Positions 26,125-35,712 of a DNA stretch of 64,000 nucleotides are shown here, piece after piece; the first letter of the stretch is position 1; each line of letters starts with the position of its first letter. Source of the stretch: an uncultured Bacteroidota bacterium (GTDB taxonomy: Bacteria > Bacteroidota > Bacteroidia > Flavobacteriales > Flavobacteriaceae); the NCBI GenBank assembly GCA_902613595.1, contig CACMHY010000005.1:26768-90767 (forward strand), in the 5' to 3' direction. The notes under the pieces were generated by a model. That model was not told where the DNA came from, searched no databases, and saw only the letters and a program-made list of their open reading frames with translations. The position numbers and the translations under genes were made by a program.

Positions 26125-28752
26125 ATGAATATTCCTTCCAAATTCAAATCTCAAAGTATTGAGAGTAAATGGTACAAATACTGGCAAAAAAACGGTTATT
26201 TCAGATCTAAACCTGATAAAAGGAAACCCTATACCATAGTAATTCCACCACCAAATGTTACAGGTGTTTTGCATATGGGACATATGCTAAATAATTCATT
26301 GCAGGACATAATTATACGAAGGGCACGTATGAAAGGTTTCAATGCATGTTGGGTTCCAGGTACAGATCATGCGTCTATAGCAACTGAAGCTAAAGTTGTA
26401 GCAATGCTTAAAGAAAAGGGAATTGAAAAAAATGATATAAGTAGAGAAGAATTTTTAAAGCATGCATGGGAATGGACTCATGAATATGGAGGTGTAATTT
26501 TAGAACAACTTAAAAAATTAGGTTGCAGTTGTGACTGGCACAGAACAAAATTTACAATGGATAAAGATTTATCTGAATCGGTTATAAGAGTTTTTGTTGA
26601 TCTTTACGAAAAGGGTCTTATTTATCGTGGTTATAGAATGGTAAACTGGGATCCTGAGGCTGAAACGACACTTTCAGATGAGGAAGTTATTTACAAAGAA
26701 GTAAATGGAAAGCTCTACCATATAGCTTATAAAATGGATCAATCTGATGAAAAAGTAATCATTGCTACTACACGCCCCGAAACACTTCTAGGCGACACTG
26801 CGATTTGTATTAATCCTAATGACAAAAGATACTCGCATTTAAAAGGAAAAAAAGTTTGTGTTCCTTTTACCAAAAGAAAAATTCCGATAATTCAAGATGA
26901 GTATGTGAGTATGGATTTTGGAACAGGCTGTTTGAAAGTAACCCCTGCCCATGATATTAATGATAAAATACTTGCAGAAAAACACAATTTAGATTTTATA
27001 GATATTTTTAATTCTAATGGTACTTTGAATAAAAATGGTTTAAAATATGAAAATTTAGATCGTTTTATTGCTAGAAAAAAAATTGTTAAAGATTTAGAGA
27101 AACAGGGTTTTCTCATAAAAACTGAACCTTACCAGCATAAAGTTGGAACATCTGAGCGAACTAATGCAGTTATTGAACCAAGACTTTCTGATCAATGGTT
27201 TTTATTAACAAAAAAAATTGCTAATCCAGCTATTCACGGTGTATTAAATTCTAAGGAAATTGAAATAATTCCTAATAAATTCAAAAACATATATCGACAT
27301 TGGATGGAAAACATACAGGATTGGAATATTTCAAGACAACTATGGTGGGGCCACCGCATTCCAGCATATTATTATGGCGATGATAAGAAAGATTTTGTTG
27401 TAGCAATAAATCCCCATCAAGCGATTGAAAAAATAAGAAAATTAACTAAAAATAATAATCTAAATATATCAGATATTTCTCAAGACGAAGATGTTTTAGA
27501 TACTTGGTTTTCATCATGGCTTTGGCCGATCACTGTTTTTGATGGAATACGTAAACCCAATAATAAAGATATCAAATACTACTATCCAACTCAAGATTTG
27601 ATTACAGGTCCTGACATTTTATTTTTTTGGGTAGCAAGAATGATAATGTCAGGATATGAATATCAAAAATCACCACCTTTTTCAAGGGTATATTTAACAG
27701 GTCTAGTAAGAGATAAAAAAGGGAGAAAAATGTCGAAACAACTTGGCAATTCTCCAGATGCTTTAAAACTAATTGATAATTATGGAGCAGATGCAGTAAG
27801 GGTTGGCTTGATGTTAAGCTCCTCTGCAGGGAATGATTTACTTTTTGATGAAAGTCTTTGTCAGCAGGGGAAAAACTTTGCAAATAAGATTTGGAATTCT
27901 TATCGCTTAATTGAGGGTTGGGAAATAGATGACCTTAAACCAACCTCAAAAGTATCAAATGAGGCATTATTATGGTATGACAATCAGTTTCAAAAAACAC
28001 TAAACTTTGTAAATGAAAATTTTGAAAAATATAGGATTTCGGATGTTTTGATGTCAATCTATAAATTAATTTGGGATGATTTTTGTTCTTGGTTTTTAGA
28101 GTTGGTCAAGCCTTCTTATGGAGAAAGTATTGATAAACACACTTATGATAAAATAAAAACCATGTTTGAGAATAACTTAAAAATTTTACATCCCTTTATG
28201 CCATTCTTAAGTGAAGAAATATGGCACTTCATTGCTCCTAGAAATAAAGAACAATCCCTAACAATAACATCATGGCCAAAAAATAAAAAATTTGATCAAA
28301 GGCAGATTGAATTATTTTCTTTAGCGAAAAATGTAGTTGCAGGGATTAGAAATTTTAGAAAACAATACAATATATCTTTTAAACAATCTATAGATATTTA
28401 CGTTACAAAAAACAAAAAATCCTTACCCTTTGAAGAAACTATCAAAAAGTTAGGAGGAGTTGGTTCAATTATTTATGATACACCTAATGATATATCTGGG
28501 GGCACCTTCCGTATAGACAACTTTGAGTTTTTAATTCCCTCTAAAAATATTAATGATATCAATTCAGAAAAAATGAGACTAACGGACGAATTAATATATA
28601 TAAAAGGGTTTCTAGCTTCCGTAGAAAAAAAGCTATCTAACAAAAAGTTTGTTGAAAATGCTCCAAAGCAAATAGTATTAAATGAAAAGAAAAAAGTATC
28701 AGATGCAAAAGAAAAAATTAAGATACTTGAAAGAAGTCTTGCAGCTCTTTAG
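26125..28752 (+). CDS. valS: Valyl-tRNA synthetase
   Basis: A class I aminoacyl-tRNA synthetase of 875 residues. The HIGH motif appears as HMGH (about residues 51-54) in PPPNVTGVLHMGHMLNN, and the KMSKS motif as KMSKQ (about residues 535-539). The editing domain contains TTRPETLLGDTA and the valine-specific DQWFLLTKK region follows. The C-terminal 70 residues are a charged coiled coil (MRLTDELIYIKGFLASVEKK onward), typical of ValRS, which binds the tRNA elbow. The 185-base upstream gap holds a TATGTTTG box at 26018-26025 but no matching -33. The 3' end overlaps the convergent psd gene by four bases. Confidence 0.97.
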   Translation: MNIPSKFKSQSIESKWYKYWQKNGYFRSKPDKRKPYTIVIPPPNVTGVLHMGHMLNNSLQDIIIRRARMKGFNACWVPGTDHASIATEAKVVAMLKEKGIEKNDISREEFLKHAWEWTHEYGGVILEQLKKLGCSCDWHRTKFTMDKDLSESVIRVFVDLYEKGLIYRGYRMVNWDPEAETTLSDEEVIYKEVNGKLYHIAYKMDQSDEKVIIATTRPETLLGDTAICINPNDKRYSHLKGKKVCVPFTKRKIPIIQDEYVSMDFGTGCLKVTPAHDINDKILAEKHNLDFIDIFNSNGTLNKNGLKYENLDRFIARKKIVKDLEKQGFLIKTEPYQHKVGTSERTNAVIEPRLSDQWFLLTKKIANPAIHGVLNSKEIEIIPNKFKNIYRHWMENIQDWNISRQLWWGHRIPAYYYGDDKKDFVVAINPHQAIEKIRKLTKNNNLNISDISQDEDVLDTWFSSWLWPITVFDGIRKPNNKDIKYYYPTQDLITGPDILFFWVARMIMSGYEYQKSPPFSRVYLTGLVRDKKGRKMSKQLGNSPDALKLIDNYGADAVRVGLMLSSSAGNDLLFDESLCQQGKNFANKIWNSYRLIEGWEIDDLKPTSKVSNEALLWYDNQFQKTLNFVNENFEKYRISDVLMSIYKLIWDDFCSWFLELVKPSYGESIDKHTYDKIKTMFENNLKILHPFMPFLSEEIWHFIAPRNKEQSLTITSWPKNKKFDQRQIELFSLAKNVVAGIRNFRKQYNISFKQSIDIYVTKNKKSLPFEETIKKLGGVGSIIYDTPNDISGGTFRIDNFEFLIPSKNINDINSEKMRLTDELIYIKGFLASVEKKLSNKKFVENAPKQIVLNEKKKVSDAKEKIKILERSLAAL

Positions 28753-29405
28753 TTTTTATGACCTATGATTTGAATCCCACCTTTGACCGAGTCATTAAGT
28801 TTAATATTAAGTGGAGTGTTCAAGGGTAAAAACATATCTAATCTAGAACCAAATTTTATAAATCCTGCGTCTTCTCCTTGAATAACACTACTACCCTCTT
28901 GTGCATAATTAATTATTCTGCGTGCAACGGCTCCAGCTACTTGCCTGTAAAGAATTTCACCGAAAACATTATTACTTATAACAATTGTTGTTCTCTCATT
29001 AAGCTCGGATGACTTTGGATGCCAGGCTACCAAATATTTACCTGGATGGTACTTACTAAACTTTATTTTACCACTCACACAATATCGAGTCACATGAACA
29101 TTAATGGGTGACATAAAAATGGATACTTGAAGCCTCTTGTCTTTAAAATATTCTTTTTCATAAACTTCTTCTATAATAACAATTTTTCCATCTACAGGAG
29201 CAATTATATGATTTTCATTTCTTATTGTGTTTCTTTTTGGATTTCTAAAAAATTGCAGGATAATAACTAATTGAAATAGAGCCAATAGTTGAATTATCGT
29301 TTTGAAAATAAAAATATTACTTAATCCAAACTCTGCTAAAAGACAAGTTATAGATGCTAAAAAAAATGAAATGATTATTATGTTGTGCCCCTCTTTATGA
29401 AACAT
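28749..29405 (-). CDS. psd: Phosphatidylserine decarboxylase
   Basis: Psd makes phosphatidylethanolamine from phosphatidylserine. The short 218-residue form has two N-terminal membrane segments, then VAPVDGKIV, VSIFMSPINVHVTR, and the self-cleavage site in KFGSRLDMFLP, where the Ser becomes the pyruvoyl group. This FGSR form of the Gly-Ser motif is common in the short bacterial class. Its start overlaps the end of cdsA by 11 bases; it is the last gene of the rsfS-ftsH-LUD-cdsA-psd operon. Confidence 0.93.
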   Translation of the reverse strand: MFHKEGHNIIIISFFLASITCLLAEFGLSNIFIFKTIIQLLALFQLVIILQFFRNPKRNTIRNENHIIAPVDGKIVIIEEVYEKEYFKDKRLQVSIFMSPINVHVTRYCVSGKIKFSKYHPGKYLVAWHPKSSELNERTTIVISNNVFGEILYRQVAGAVARRIINYAQEGSSVIQGEDAGFIKFGSRLDMFLPLNTPLNIKLNDSVKGGIQIIGHKN

Positions 29406-30198
29406 AATTTAAAAACATTAAAAATAAAAAAAGGAATGGTGCTGAGAATAAAACGCTATCCATCCTGTCATAAAAACCACCGTGCCCAGGAATAAGTATT
29501 CCACTATCTTTTTTTAAAGCTAGGCGTTTGAATTTTGATTGAATCAAATCACCAATTGTAGAAGTTCCAACGATAATAGTAGATAATAATGGGAATGTCC
29601 ATTTTGGATATCCTGGATGAAACTGTACTAATAAAAAACTACTTAAAAAACATAGAACACCGCCTCCCAACATTCCTTCCCATGTTTTTTTTGGTGAAAT
29701 TGAAGGAAAGAGATTTTTTTTACCAATTAGTTTGCCGATTACATAGGAAAAAGTATTATTTACCCATACCATGGTAAATAAACTTATCGAAACTCCATTC
29801 TCAATATTTGATTTTAAGGAAGATGTTGCAATTATAAAATAACACGATGAAACTGGATAAAATAATGTTAGAGCAGTTTTTTGTAATGGTTTAATTTTAA
29901 TTTTTTTATTAGAAAATAAAAAGAAAATTAACAAAATAGATATTGAGATGCTTAAAGCTAATAAAGATAGATGTAGGTAGGGATTTAGTTCTTGGTTATA
30001 AAATTGATAGATTATAACACTAAATAAAATAAACGGTACGGGACTTTTATATTCAATAAGTTTTTGAAATTCATACAATGTTAAAGAAGAGAAAATAAAA
30101 ATTAAAATAATGTAGCTCAAGTCAGAATATATAGCAGCAGAAAGTATTAAACCAGAATATAAAACACCTGAGATAGAACGTATAATTAAGTTTTTCAA
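29395..30198 (-). CDS. cdsA: Phosphatidate cytidylyltransferase
   Basis: CdsA makes CDP-diacylglycerol from phosphatidic acid and CTP. The 267-residue protein has about seven or eight hydrophobic spans and the C-terminal signature SKFKRLALKKDSG followed by IPGHGGFYDRMDS. The segment GKLIGKKNLFPSISPKKTWEG is also characteristic. The start is TTG at 30198 (MKNLIIRSIS). Pairing with psd puts two steps of phosphatidylethanolamine synthesis side by side. Confidence 0.94.
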   Translation of the reverse strand: MKNLIIRSISGVLYSGLILSAAIYSDLSYIILIFIFSSLTLYEFQKLIEYKSPVPFILFSVIIYQFYNQELNPYLHLSLLALSISISILLIFFLFSNKKIKIKPLQKTALTLFYPVSSCYFIIATSSLKSNIENGVSISLFTMVWVNNTFSYVIGKLIGKKNLFPSISPKKTWEGMLGGGVLCFLSSFLLVQFHPGYPKWTFPLLSTIIVGTSTIGDLIQSKFKRLALKKDSGILIPGHGGFYDRMDSVLFSAPFLFLFLMFLNYVS

Positions 30199-30265
30199 TA
30201 ATCTAAATTTTAATTTAATAATCGACTAAAATTAATTGTCAGAAAGAGGTTCAATCAACATTAAT

Positions 30266-30859
30266 TTAAAAATCTTCAAGTAACAAATATATGTTTTTTG
30301 AATCAGTCGTTTGACCGGTTATTTTTTCATTCTTTTCATTTTTTGAAATTGCTTTTAATGTGGTAATATTAGTTGGAAAATTTATTTTGTATTTATTTTT
30401 AAGATTAGACATAGCCTCACTGACATCTTTTGAAAATTGACTAATTTTGGCTGAAATTAAAATTGTTTTGGGAAGCTCAATAAGCTTTAGATGTTTTATT
30501 TGTTGATCACTCAGTAAAATTTTCCCAGAATTTGATATCAAGTATTCACACTTAATTAATAGAGCTTTGAATTTATTAAGTTTTGCAAAAGTTTTGTCCA
30601 AGTAGCTTACACTAAATAGTTCTGAAATTTCTTTTTCAAAACAGACTATTTCCTCTAACGCCCAACTATTTTCAAGACAAATTTTATCAAGATTCGAAAA
30701 AACAAGTTCCTTAGAATCGTTGTATAAGAAGTATCCACCATTTGATGTGAAGTTTTTTACAAATCTGATGTCGATAGGATCTTCTATTTCAGGGAGGTAT
30801 TTACTTTTTTTGGGTTTAGCTGAATGTTTTTTTCCGAAAAAAAAATCCCAAAGTCCCAT
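30266..30859 (-). CDS. LUD-domain protein of unknown role
   Basis: A 197-residue soluble protein. The middle and C-terminal parts resemble the LUD (LutB/LutC) domain: SKELVFSNLDKIC, ALLIKCEYLISNSGKILLSD, LIELPKTILISAKISQF and a final EKITGQTTDSKNIYLLLEDF. The N-terminus is basic and may contact the membrane (MGLWDFFFGKK). LutB-type iron-sulfur motifs are absent and there is no lutA or lutB next to it, so lactate oxidation is unlikely. Position between ftsH and cdsA suggests a link to membrane homeostasis, which is inference. Confidence 0.78.
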   Translation of the reverse strand: MGLWDFFFGKKHSAKPKKSKYLPEIEDPIDIRFVKNFTSNGGYFLYNDSKELVFSNLDKICLENSWALEEIVCFEKEISELFSVSYLDKTFAKLNKFKALLIKCEYLISNSGKILLSDQQIKHLKLIELPKTILISAKISQFSKDVSEAMSNLKNKYKINFPTNITTLKAISKNEKNEKITGQTTDSKNIYLLLEDF

Positions 30860-30867
30860 CCTTGAAT

Positions 30868-32820
30868 TTATTTCTTTTCTCTTGAAGCTTTAAATTCTTC
30901 TATCTTCTCATCATTTGTCTTGTAGGGTCTTTTACCCAAAATTATTTCTAAGTCGTCTTTGAAAATCACTTCTTTCTCCAATAGGCGATCCGCAAGTTTT
31001 TTCAATTTGTCTTTCGAATTTTTTAAAAGGGTAATTGCTCTGTTATACTGTTTTTCAATAATTTTTGAAATCTCTTTATCGATAACTTGAGCGGTTTGCT
31101 CTGAATAAGGTTTTGAAAAATTAAAATCAGTTTGACCTGAAGAATCATAATACGTTATGTTACCTAATGTGTCATTCAGGCCATAAATTGAGACCATAGC
31201 TTTTGCCTGTCTAGTTACTTTTTCAAGATCACTTAAGGCACCAGTCGAAATTTTGTTAAAAATTATTTTTTCTGCTGCTCGACCACCTAGAGCGGCACAC
31301 ATTTCATCAAGCATTTGTTCTGTTCTAACAATTTGTCGTTCTTCGGGTAAATACCATGCTGCTCCTAGGGACTGACCTCTTGGAACAATAGTAACTTTAA
31401 CAAGTGGAGCGGCATATTCTAAAAGCCAGCTTACAATTGCATGACCAGCTTCATGATAAGCAATAGTCTCCTTTTCCTCAGGTGTAATAATTTTATTCTT
31501 CTTCTCTAATCCACCAACTATTCGATCTACAGCATCAAGAAAGTCTTGCTTGCCAACCGATTTTCTATTTTTTCTCGCAGCAATTAATGCTGACTCATTG
31601 CAAACATTTGCAATATCAGCTCCTGAGAATCCAGGAGTCTGTTTTGCAAGAAAATCAATATCCAGACCTTTAACTACTTTAAGGGGTTTAAGATGTACTT
31701 TGAAAATCTCTTTCCTTTCATTTAAATCTGGTAAATCAACATAGATTTGTCTGTCAAAACGTCCAGCCCTCATTAAAGCCTTGTCGAGAACATCGGCCCG
31801 ATTTGTGGCTGCTATTACAATGACATTTGTATTTGTACCGAATCCATCCATTTCGGTAAGTAATTGATTTAGTGTATTTTCACGCTCATCATTGGACCCA
31901 GTAATATTACTTTTTCCTCTTGCTCTTCCTATAGCATCAATCTCGTCAATAAAAATTATGGAAGGAGACTTATCTTTTGCTTGCTTAAATAAGTCTCTAA
32001 CGCGGGAAGCTCCCACACCAACAAACATTTCAACAAAATCTGATCCTGAAAGAGAAAAAAATGGAACTTTTGCCTCTCCAGCAACTGCTTTTGCTAAAAG
32101 GGTTTTTCCAGTTCCAGGTGAACCAACAAGCAGTGCACCTTTTGGAATCTTACCACCAAGTATTGTATATTTTTTTGGGTTTTTGAGAAAATCAACTATT
32201 TCTTGAATCTCTTCTTTAGCGCCTTCAAGGCCTGCCACGTCTTTAAAAGTTATTTTAACGTCCGTATTTTTATCAAATAGTTTAGCTTTAGATTTTCCAA
32301 TACTGAAAATTTGACCTCCAGGCCCTCCTGCCCCACCACCAGACATTCTTCTCATTAAAAAAATCCATACTCCAATTATAATGATAATTGGTAAAAAACC
32401 AATTATGGTATCAAGCCATCTATTTTCAATTGTTATAAATTCTAATCGAAAATTAATGCCGTTGCTTCTCGCTTTCTCCAGTTTTTCTTCAAACAATTCT
32501 AAACTTCCTACTTCGAACTGATAATGAGGGCCCTTGATATTTTCCTGACCTAAAATATTTTTACCAACAACAGCTTGATGTTCACTGCTTCTTAAAGCAT
32601 CAGGAGTGAGTGTTACTCTTACACTACTTTTGTTTCGGATTACAATGACTTCACTTACGTCTCCAGAATTGAGATACTTTTCAAAGTTAGAAATGTTGGT
32701 CTTACTCATAGTTTGCCAATCATTGCCTCCAAAAAGGCTAAGTCCTAGCAATACAAAAATGACTGCACCATATATCCAGTAGATGTTAAATTTAGGGGGA
32801 GTTGTGTTCTTCTTTTTCAT
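30868..32820 (-). CDS. ftsH: ATP-dependent zinc metalloprotease FtsH
   Basis: FtsH is a membrane-anchored AAA+ protease that degrades misfolded membrane proteins and short-lived regulators. About 650 residues: an N-terminal helix, a periplasmic domain, a second helix near residue 145 followed by a GGGAGG linker, the AAA domain with Walker A GSPGTGKT (about residue 234) and Walker [16 protein letters not shown], and the peptidase domain with HEAGH (about residue 452). I prefer the ATG at 32820; a TTG at 32829 would overlap the rsfS stop and add three residues. Confidence 0.97.
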   Translation of the reverse strand: MKKKNTTPPKFNIYWIYGAVIFVLLGLSLFGGNDWQTMSKTNISNFEKYLNSGDVSEVIVIRNKSSVRVTLTPDALRSSEHQAVVGKNILGQENIKGPHYQFEVGSLELFEEKLEKARSNGINFRLEFITIENRWLDTIIGFLPIIIIIGVWIFLMRRMSGGGAGGPGGQIFSIGKSKAKLFDKNTDVKITFKDVAGLEGAKEEIQEIVDFLKNPKKYTILGGKIPKGALLVGSPGTGKTLLAKAVAGEAKVPFFSLSGSDFVEMFVGVGASRVRDLFKQAKDKSPSIIFIDEIDAIGRARGKSNITGSNDERENTLNQLLTEMDGFGTNTNVIVIAATNRADVLDKALMRAGRFDRQIYVDLPDLNERKEIFKVHLKPLKVVKGLDIDFLAKQTPGFSGADIANVCNESALIAARKNRKSVGKQDFLDAVDRIVGGLEKKNKIITPEEKETIAYHEAGHAIVSWLLEYAAPLVKVTIVPRGQSLGAAWYLPEERQIVRTEQMLDEMCAALGGRAAEKIIFNKISTGALSDLEKVTRQAKAMVSIYGLNDTLGNITYYDSSGQTDFNFSKPYSEQTAQVIDKEISKIIEKQYNRAITLLKNSKDKLKKLADRLLEKEVIFKDDLEIILGKRPYKTNDEKIEEFKASREKK

Positions 32821-32825
32821 AGGTT

Positions 32826-33197
32826 TCAATAATTTGAAGCGATAGGAGTGTTTATTGCGTCACCCCAAAGTTCCTCGATGTTATAAAATTCTCGTGTTTT
32901 TTTTTGGAATACATGAACAACAATGTTTACATAATCTATTAGTACCCATTCAGCAATTCTCAAACCTTCAATATGCAAAGGTTTTTCTTTTAGGATTTTA
33001 CTTACGGATTTCTTTACTGAATTTACAATTGAAGAAACTTGTGTGTTTGAATTGCCACTACAAATTACAAAATACTCACATGGACTATTCTCTATTTCCC
33101 TTAGATCAATTTTATTTATATCTTGACCTTTCATTTCTTCAATACCTTTAATAATTTCATTCAAAAGGGCCTGTGTATTTTCGTTTTTTTTAAACAT
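32826..33197 (-). CDS. rsfS: Ribosomal silencing factor RsfS
   Basis: RsfS binds uL14 on the 50S subunit and blocks joining with 30S during starvation. The 123-residue protein shows the Iojap/RsfS pattern: INKIDLREIENSPCEYFVIC, SGNSNTQVSSIVNSVKK, PLHIEGLRIAEWVLIDYVNI and VVHVFQKKTREFYNIEELW. It is the first gene of the operon leading through ftsH to psd, and shares a 56-base divergent region with birA. Confidence 0.95.
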   Translation of the reverse strand: MFKKNENTQALLNEIIKGIEEMKGQDINKIDLREIENSPCEYFVICSGNSNTQVSSIVNSVKKSVSKILKEKPLHIEGLRIAEWVLIDYVNIVVHVFQKKTREFYNIEELWGDAINTPIASNY

Positions 33198-33216
33198 TAA
33201 GCTCTGTTCTTTTCTA

Positions 33217-33224
33217 CAAATTTA
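33217..33224 (-). promoter_or_regulatory. Possible -7 element for the rsfS-ftsH operon
   Basis: Read on the minus strand, the bases are TAAATTTG, a match to TAnnTTTG, 19 bases ahead of the rsfS ATG. No clear TTG lies at the -33 distance, so this is a half-site. Confidence 0.4.
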
Positions 33225-33253
33225 TTACATTTTACGTCGATGAACTATCTTAA

Positions 33254-34000
33254 ATGAGCTATTTTAAAATTATCAAACTTAATGCCATACCGTCAACTAG
33301 TGATTATTTAAAAAAAAGATATAAATCTGGTAAAGTTTTCGATGGGGAGTTAGTGTGGACTGAAAATCAAACTTCAGGCAGAGGGCAGCGGAATAAAAAA
33401 TGGATCTCAGAACCTTTTACATGTCTTACGTTTAGTATTTATAAGCAATTTAATCATCATTTAGTTAATCCATTCAAATTAAATGCTGTAGTTTGTTTGG
33501 CAATTATTAATGTTTTAGAAAAACTAAGTATACCTGAATTATTGATAAAATGGCCTAACGACATTTTGTCAGAAAATAAAAAAATTGGTGGGATCTTAAT
33601 TGAAAACTATTTCAACAAAAGCAAAATTAATGCTTCTGTGATTGGTGTTGGAATAAATTTAAATCAAGAAAAATTTGAAAATTTACCCAAAGCAACCTCT
33701 CTAAAAATAGTTACAGGTAAAAAATGGGTTTCTAAAATTATTTTAGATGCTCTAGTCCCTCTACTCGAAGAATACCTTTTCATGTTCGATTTTCAAGATT
33801 CATCAATTTTAGATCAATATCGGAAAAAGCTTTGGAGAAGAAACAAAACTGTCTTATTTAAGATGGATGGAAAATTGCATAAAGGAAAATTGAAAGGTGT
33901 TGATGAATCGGGAATGATAATTTTACAGGAACAGGGAAAAATGATTAACAAGTTCAATAATTCACAAATATCAATTCAATATGATGATTTTTTAAATTAA
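33254..34000 (+). CDS. birA: Biotin--[acetyl-CoA carboxylase] ligase
   Basis: BirA activates biotin to biotinyl-AMP and attaches it to carrier proteins. At 248 residues it has only the catalytic and C-terminal domains and lacks the DNA-binding repressor domain. The biotinyl-AMP loop reads GRGQRNKKW (residues 42-50), followed by KWPNDI (about residue 99) and KIGGILIEN. The C-terminal SH3-like part includes GKLKGVDESGMIIL. Overlaps the convergent pyrE gene by four bases. Confidence 0.94.
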   Translation: MSYFKIIKLNAIPSTSDYLKKRYKSGKVFDGELVWTENQTSGRGQRNKKWISEPFTCLTFSIYKQFNHHLVNPFKLNAVVCLAIINVLEKLSIPELLIKWPNDILSENKKIGGILIENYFNKSKINASVIGVGINLNQEKFENLPKATSLKIVTGKKWVSKIILDALVPLLEEYLFMFDFQDSSILDQYRKKLWRRNKTVLFKMDGKLHKGKLKGVDESGMIILQEQGKMINKFNNSQISIQYDDFLN

Positions 34001-34638
34001 TTATTCCACGCCGAAGGATCTTTTCTCCAAGTTTTTAATCTTTCTTTTTGAAATGCTGAAATTTCACCTTCACTTTCAGCAACACTCAATAAATGTTCAT
34101 AATCACACAAGGTTTGAACCTTTACATTAGCATTTATAAATGCTTTTTCTGCCATTTCGAATCCGTAGGTAAAAAGCGCAATCATCCCAATAACGTTTGC
34201 TCCCGCATTTTTGATTGAATTAACTGCATTAAGACTACTTTTACCTGTACTAATTAAATCTTCAATTACCAAAACAGGTAACTTTGAGTTTAAATGACCT
34301 TCTATTTGGTTTTTTTGACCGTGTTTTTTTGGCTCGGGGCGAATATATATGAAAGGTAATTTCAATTTATCTGCTACAAGCATTGCGATTCCAATCGCAC
34401 CTGTAGCTACCCCGGCAATAATTAGTGGATCACTATGCTCTTGAGCAATTTTTTTTGATATAATATCACTTAAATGAGATCTAATCTTAGGGTATGAAAG
34501 TATAATTCGGTTATCGCAATATATAGGAGATTTCCAACCACTAGCCCATGTGAAAGGATTTTCAAGATTCAATTTTATTGCATTAATTTGCAAAAGATGT
34601 TTAGCTGTTTGTAGAGCTAAGTTTTTATTGAAAATCAT
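33997..34638 (-). CDS. pyrE: Orotate phosphoribosyltransferase
   Basis: PyrE makes orotidine 5'-monophosphate from orotate and PRPP. The protein has FTWASGWKSPIYCDNR near the N-terminus, the IAGVATGAIGIAMLVA loop, RPEPKKHG and the PRPP-binding motif VLVIEDLISTGKSS. I choose the ATG at 34638 (213 residues, MIFNKN). An in-frame start at 34680 would place 14 extra residues across the NUDIX start. The NUDIX gene starts 7 bases away on the other strand. Confidence 0.94.
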   Translation of the reverse strand: MIFNKNLALQTAKHLLQINAIKLNLENPFTWASGWKSPIYCDNRIILSYPKIRSHLSDIISKKIAQEHSDPLIIAGVATGAIGIAMLVADKLKLPFIYIRPEPKKHGQKNQIEGHLNSKLPVLVIEDLISTGKSSLNAVNSIKNAGANVIGMIALFTYGFEMAEKAFINANVKVQTLCDYEHLLSVAESEGEISAFQKERLKTWRKDPSAWNN

Positions 34639-34644
34639 ACACAA

Positions 34645-35241
34645 ATGTATAAAGTTTTTTACAATCAGAAACCTATTCATTTTACTTCAGATTTGAGTAA
34701 AAGCTCACCTATTACCCCACTTATTTTTATAAAATACGCTGAATCAAAATCAATTATAAAAGCACTAAAAGACAAAACTGTTGATGGAGTCTATTTATAT
34801 CATCATAATAAACAAAAAATAGAGAAACATTTTTTTAAAATTTTCAAAGTTGTTGAGGCTGCAGGAGGACTTGTAAAAAATTCAAATGGAGCCTATTTAT
34901 TTATTTTTAGAAATAAGAAATGGGACTTACCTAAAGGGAAAGTTCAAAAAAACGAAATTATAAATGAAGCCGCAATTCGTGAGGTTATTGAAGAAACTGG
35001 AGTTAAAAATCTGAGAATTAAAAAATCTTTATCTACAACATATCATGTTTATAAAGCAAACAAAAAGTTTAAATTAAAAAAGACATACTGGTTTCTTATG
35101 GAAACATCCTATAACGGCAATTTAGTTCCACAAATTGATGAAAATATAGATCTAGCCATTTGGAAGTTCCCGGAAGAAATTCCAATACTAATGAAAAATG
35201 CATATGAGAATATTAAACTTTTAATTAATAAACTTGATTAA
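34645..35241 (+). CDS. NUDIX hydrolase
   Basis: A 198-residue protein with a complete Nudix box at about residues 98-120: GKVQKNE, then seven residues, then REVIEETGV. The N-terminal 60 residues form an extra domain (MYKVFYNQKPIHFTSD) that recurs in flavobacterial homologues. The substrate is some nucleoside diphosphate linked to another group; it cannot be specified. It starts only 6 bases from the pyrE start on the opposite strand, and ends two bases before the convergent coaD stop. Confidence 0.88.
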   Translation: MYKVFYNQKPIHFTSDLSKSSPITPLIFIKYAESKSIIKALKDKTVDGVYLYHHNKQKIEKHFFKIFKVVEAAGGLVKNSNGAYLFIFRNKKWDLPKGKVQKNEIINEAAIREVIEETGVKNLRIKKSLSTTYHVYKANKKFKLKKTYWFLMETSYNGNLVPQIDENIDLAIWKFPEEIPILMKNAYENIKLLINKLD

Positions 35242-35243
35242 CT

Positions 35244-35702
35244 TTATCTACTATTTTTTACTGCCTCAGGGACAAGTGACGAATAGTCTCCTTTATGAGA
35301 AATTATTTCCCTTACAATACTGCTACTTATATATGAATAATCAGCTGCAGTTAAAAGAAAAAGAGTCTCGATACCTGAGAGTCTACGATTAGTTTGCGCT
35401 ACACTTTTCTCAAACTCAAAGTCAGCAGGATTTCTTAGTCCTCTTACTATAGCAGTAGCATTTACATCTTTACAAAAATTTATTGTTAAACCTTGAAATG
35501 ACAAAACTTTAATCTTTGGCTCTTTGTTATGGGTTTTAAAAATAAAATTCATCCTTTCATCTAGACTGTACAAATAATTTTTTTCTGAATTTTGGCCTAC
35601 GCCAACTATTAATTCATCGCACATAGGTAAGGCCCTTTCAATTATATCTTTGTGCCCCAATGTCATAGGGTCAAAGGATCCAGGAAATACAAATCGTTTC
35701 AT
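35244..35702 (-). CDS. coaD: Phosphopantetheine adenylyltransferase
   Basis: CoaD catalyses the fourth step of coenzyme A synthesis. The 152-residue protein has the nucleotidyltransferase start FPGSFDPMTLGHKDII with the TxGH-like motif, AIVRGLRNPADFEFE, and the C-terminal ISSSIVREI that binds ATP. It is followed upstream by ddl with a 10-base gap, so ddl and coaD form an operon. Confidence 0.96.
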   Translation of the reverse strand: MKRFVFPGSFDPMTLGHKDIIERALPMCDELIVGVGQNSEKNYLYSLDERMNFIFKTHNKEPKIKVLSFQGLTINFCKDVNATAIVRGLRNPADFEFEKSVAQTNRRLSGIETLFLLTAADYSYISSSIVREIISHKGDYSSLVPEAVKNSR

Positions 35703-35712
35703 TAATTATTTT

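Noticed and set aside
30266..30859. Lactate utilisation operon
   Set aside because: No LutA or LutB iron-sulfur partner is present and the flanking genes are ftsH and cdsA.
31892..32206. 104-codon frame on the + strand inside ftsH
   Set aside because: It is the antisense shadow of the AAA domain; no signals support expression.
34642..34649. TACATTTG on the minus strand over the NUDIX start as a pyrE promoter
   Set aside because: It lies only 3 bases ahead of the pyrE ATG, so a start site 6-7 bases downstream would fall in or past the start codon, and no -33 element is at the right distance.
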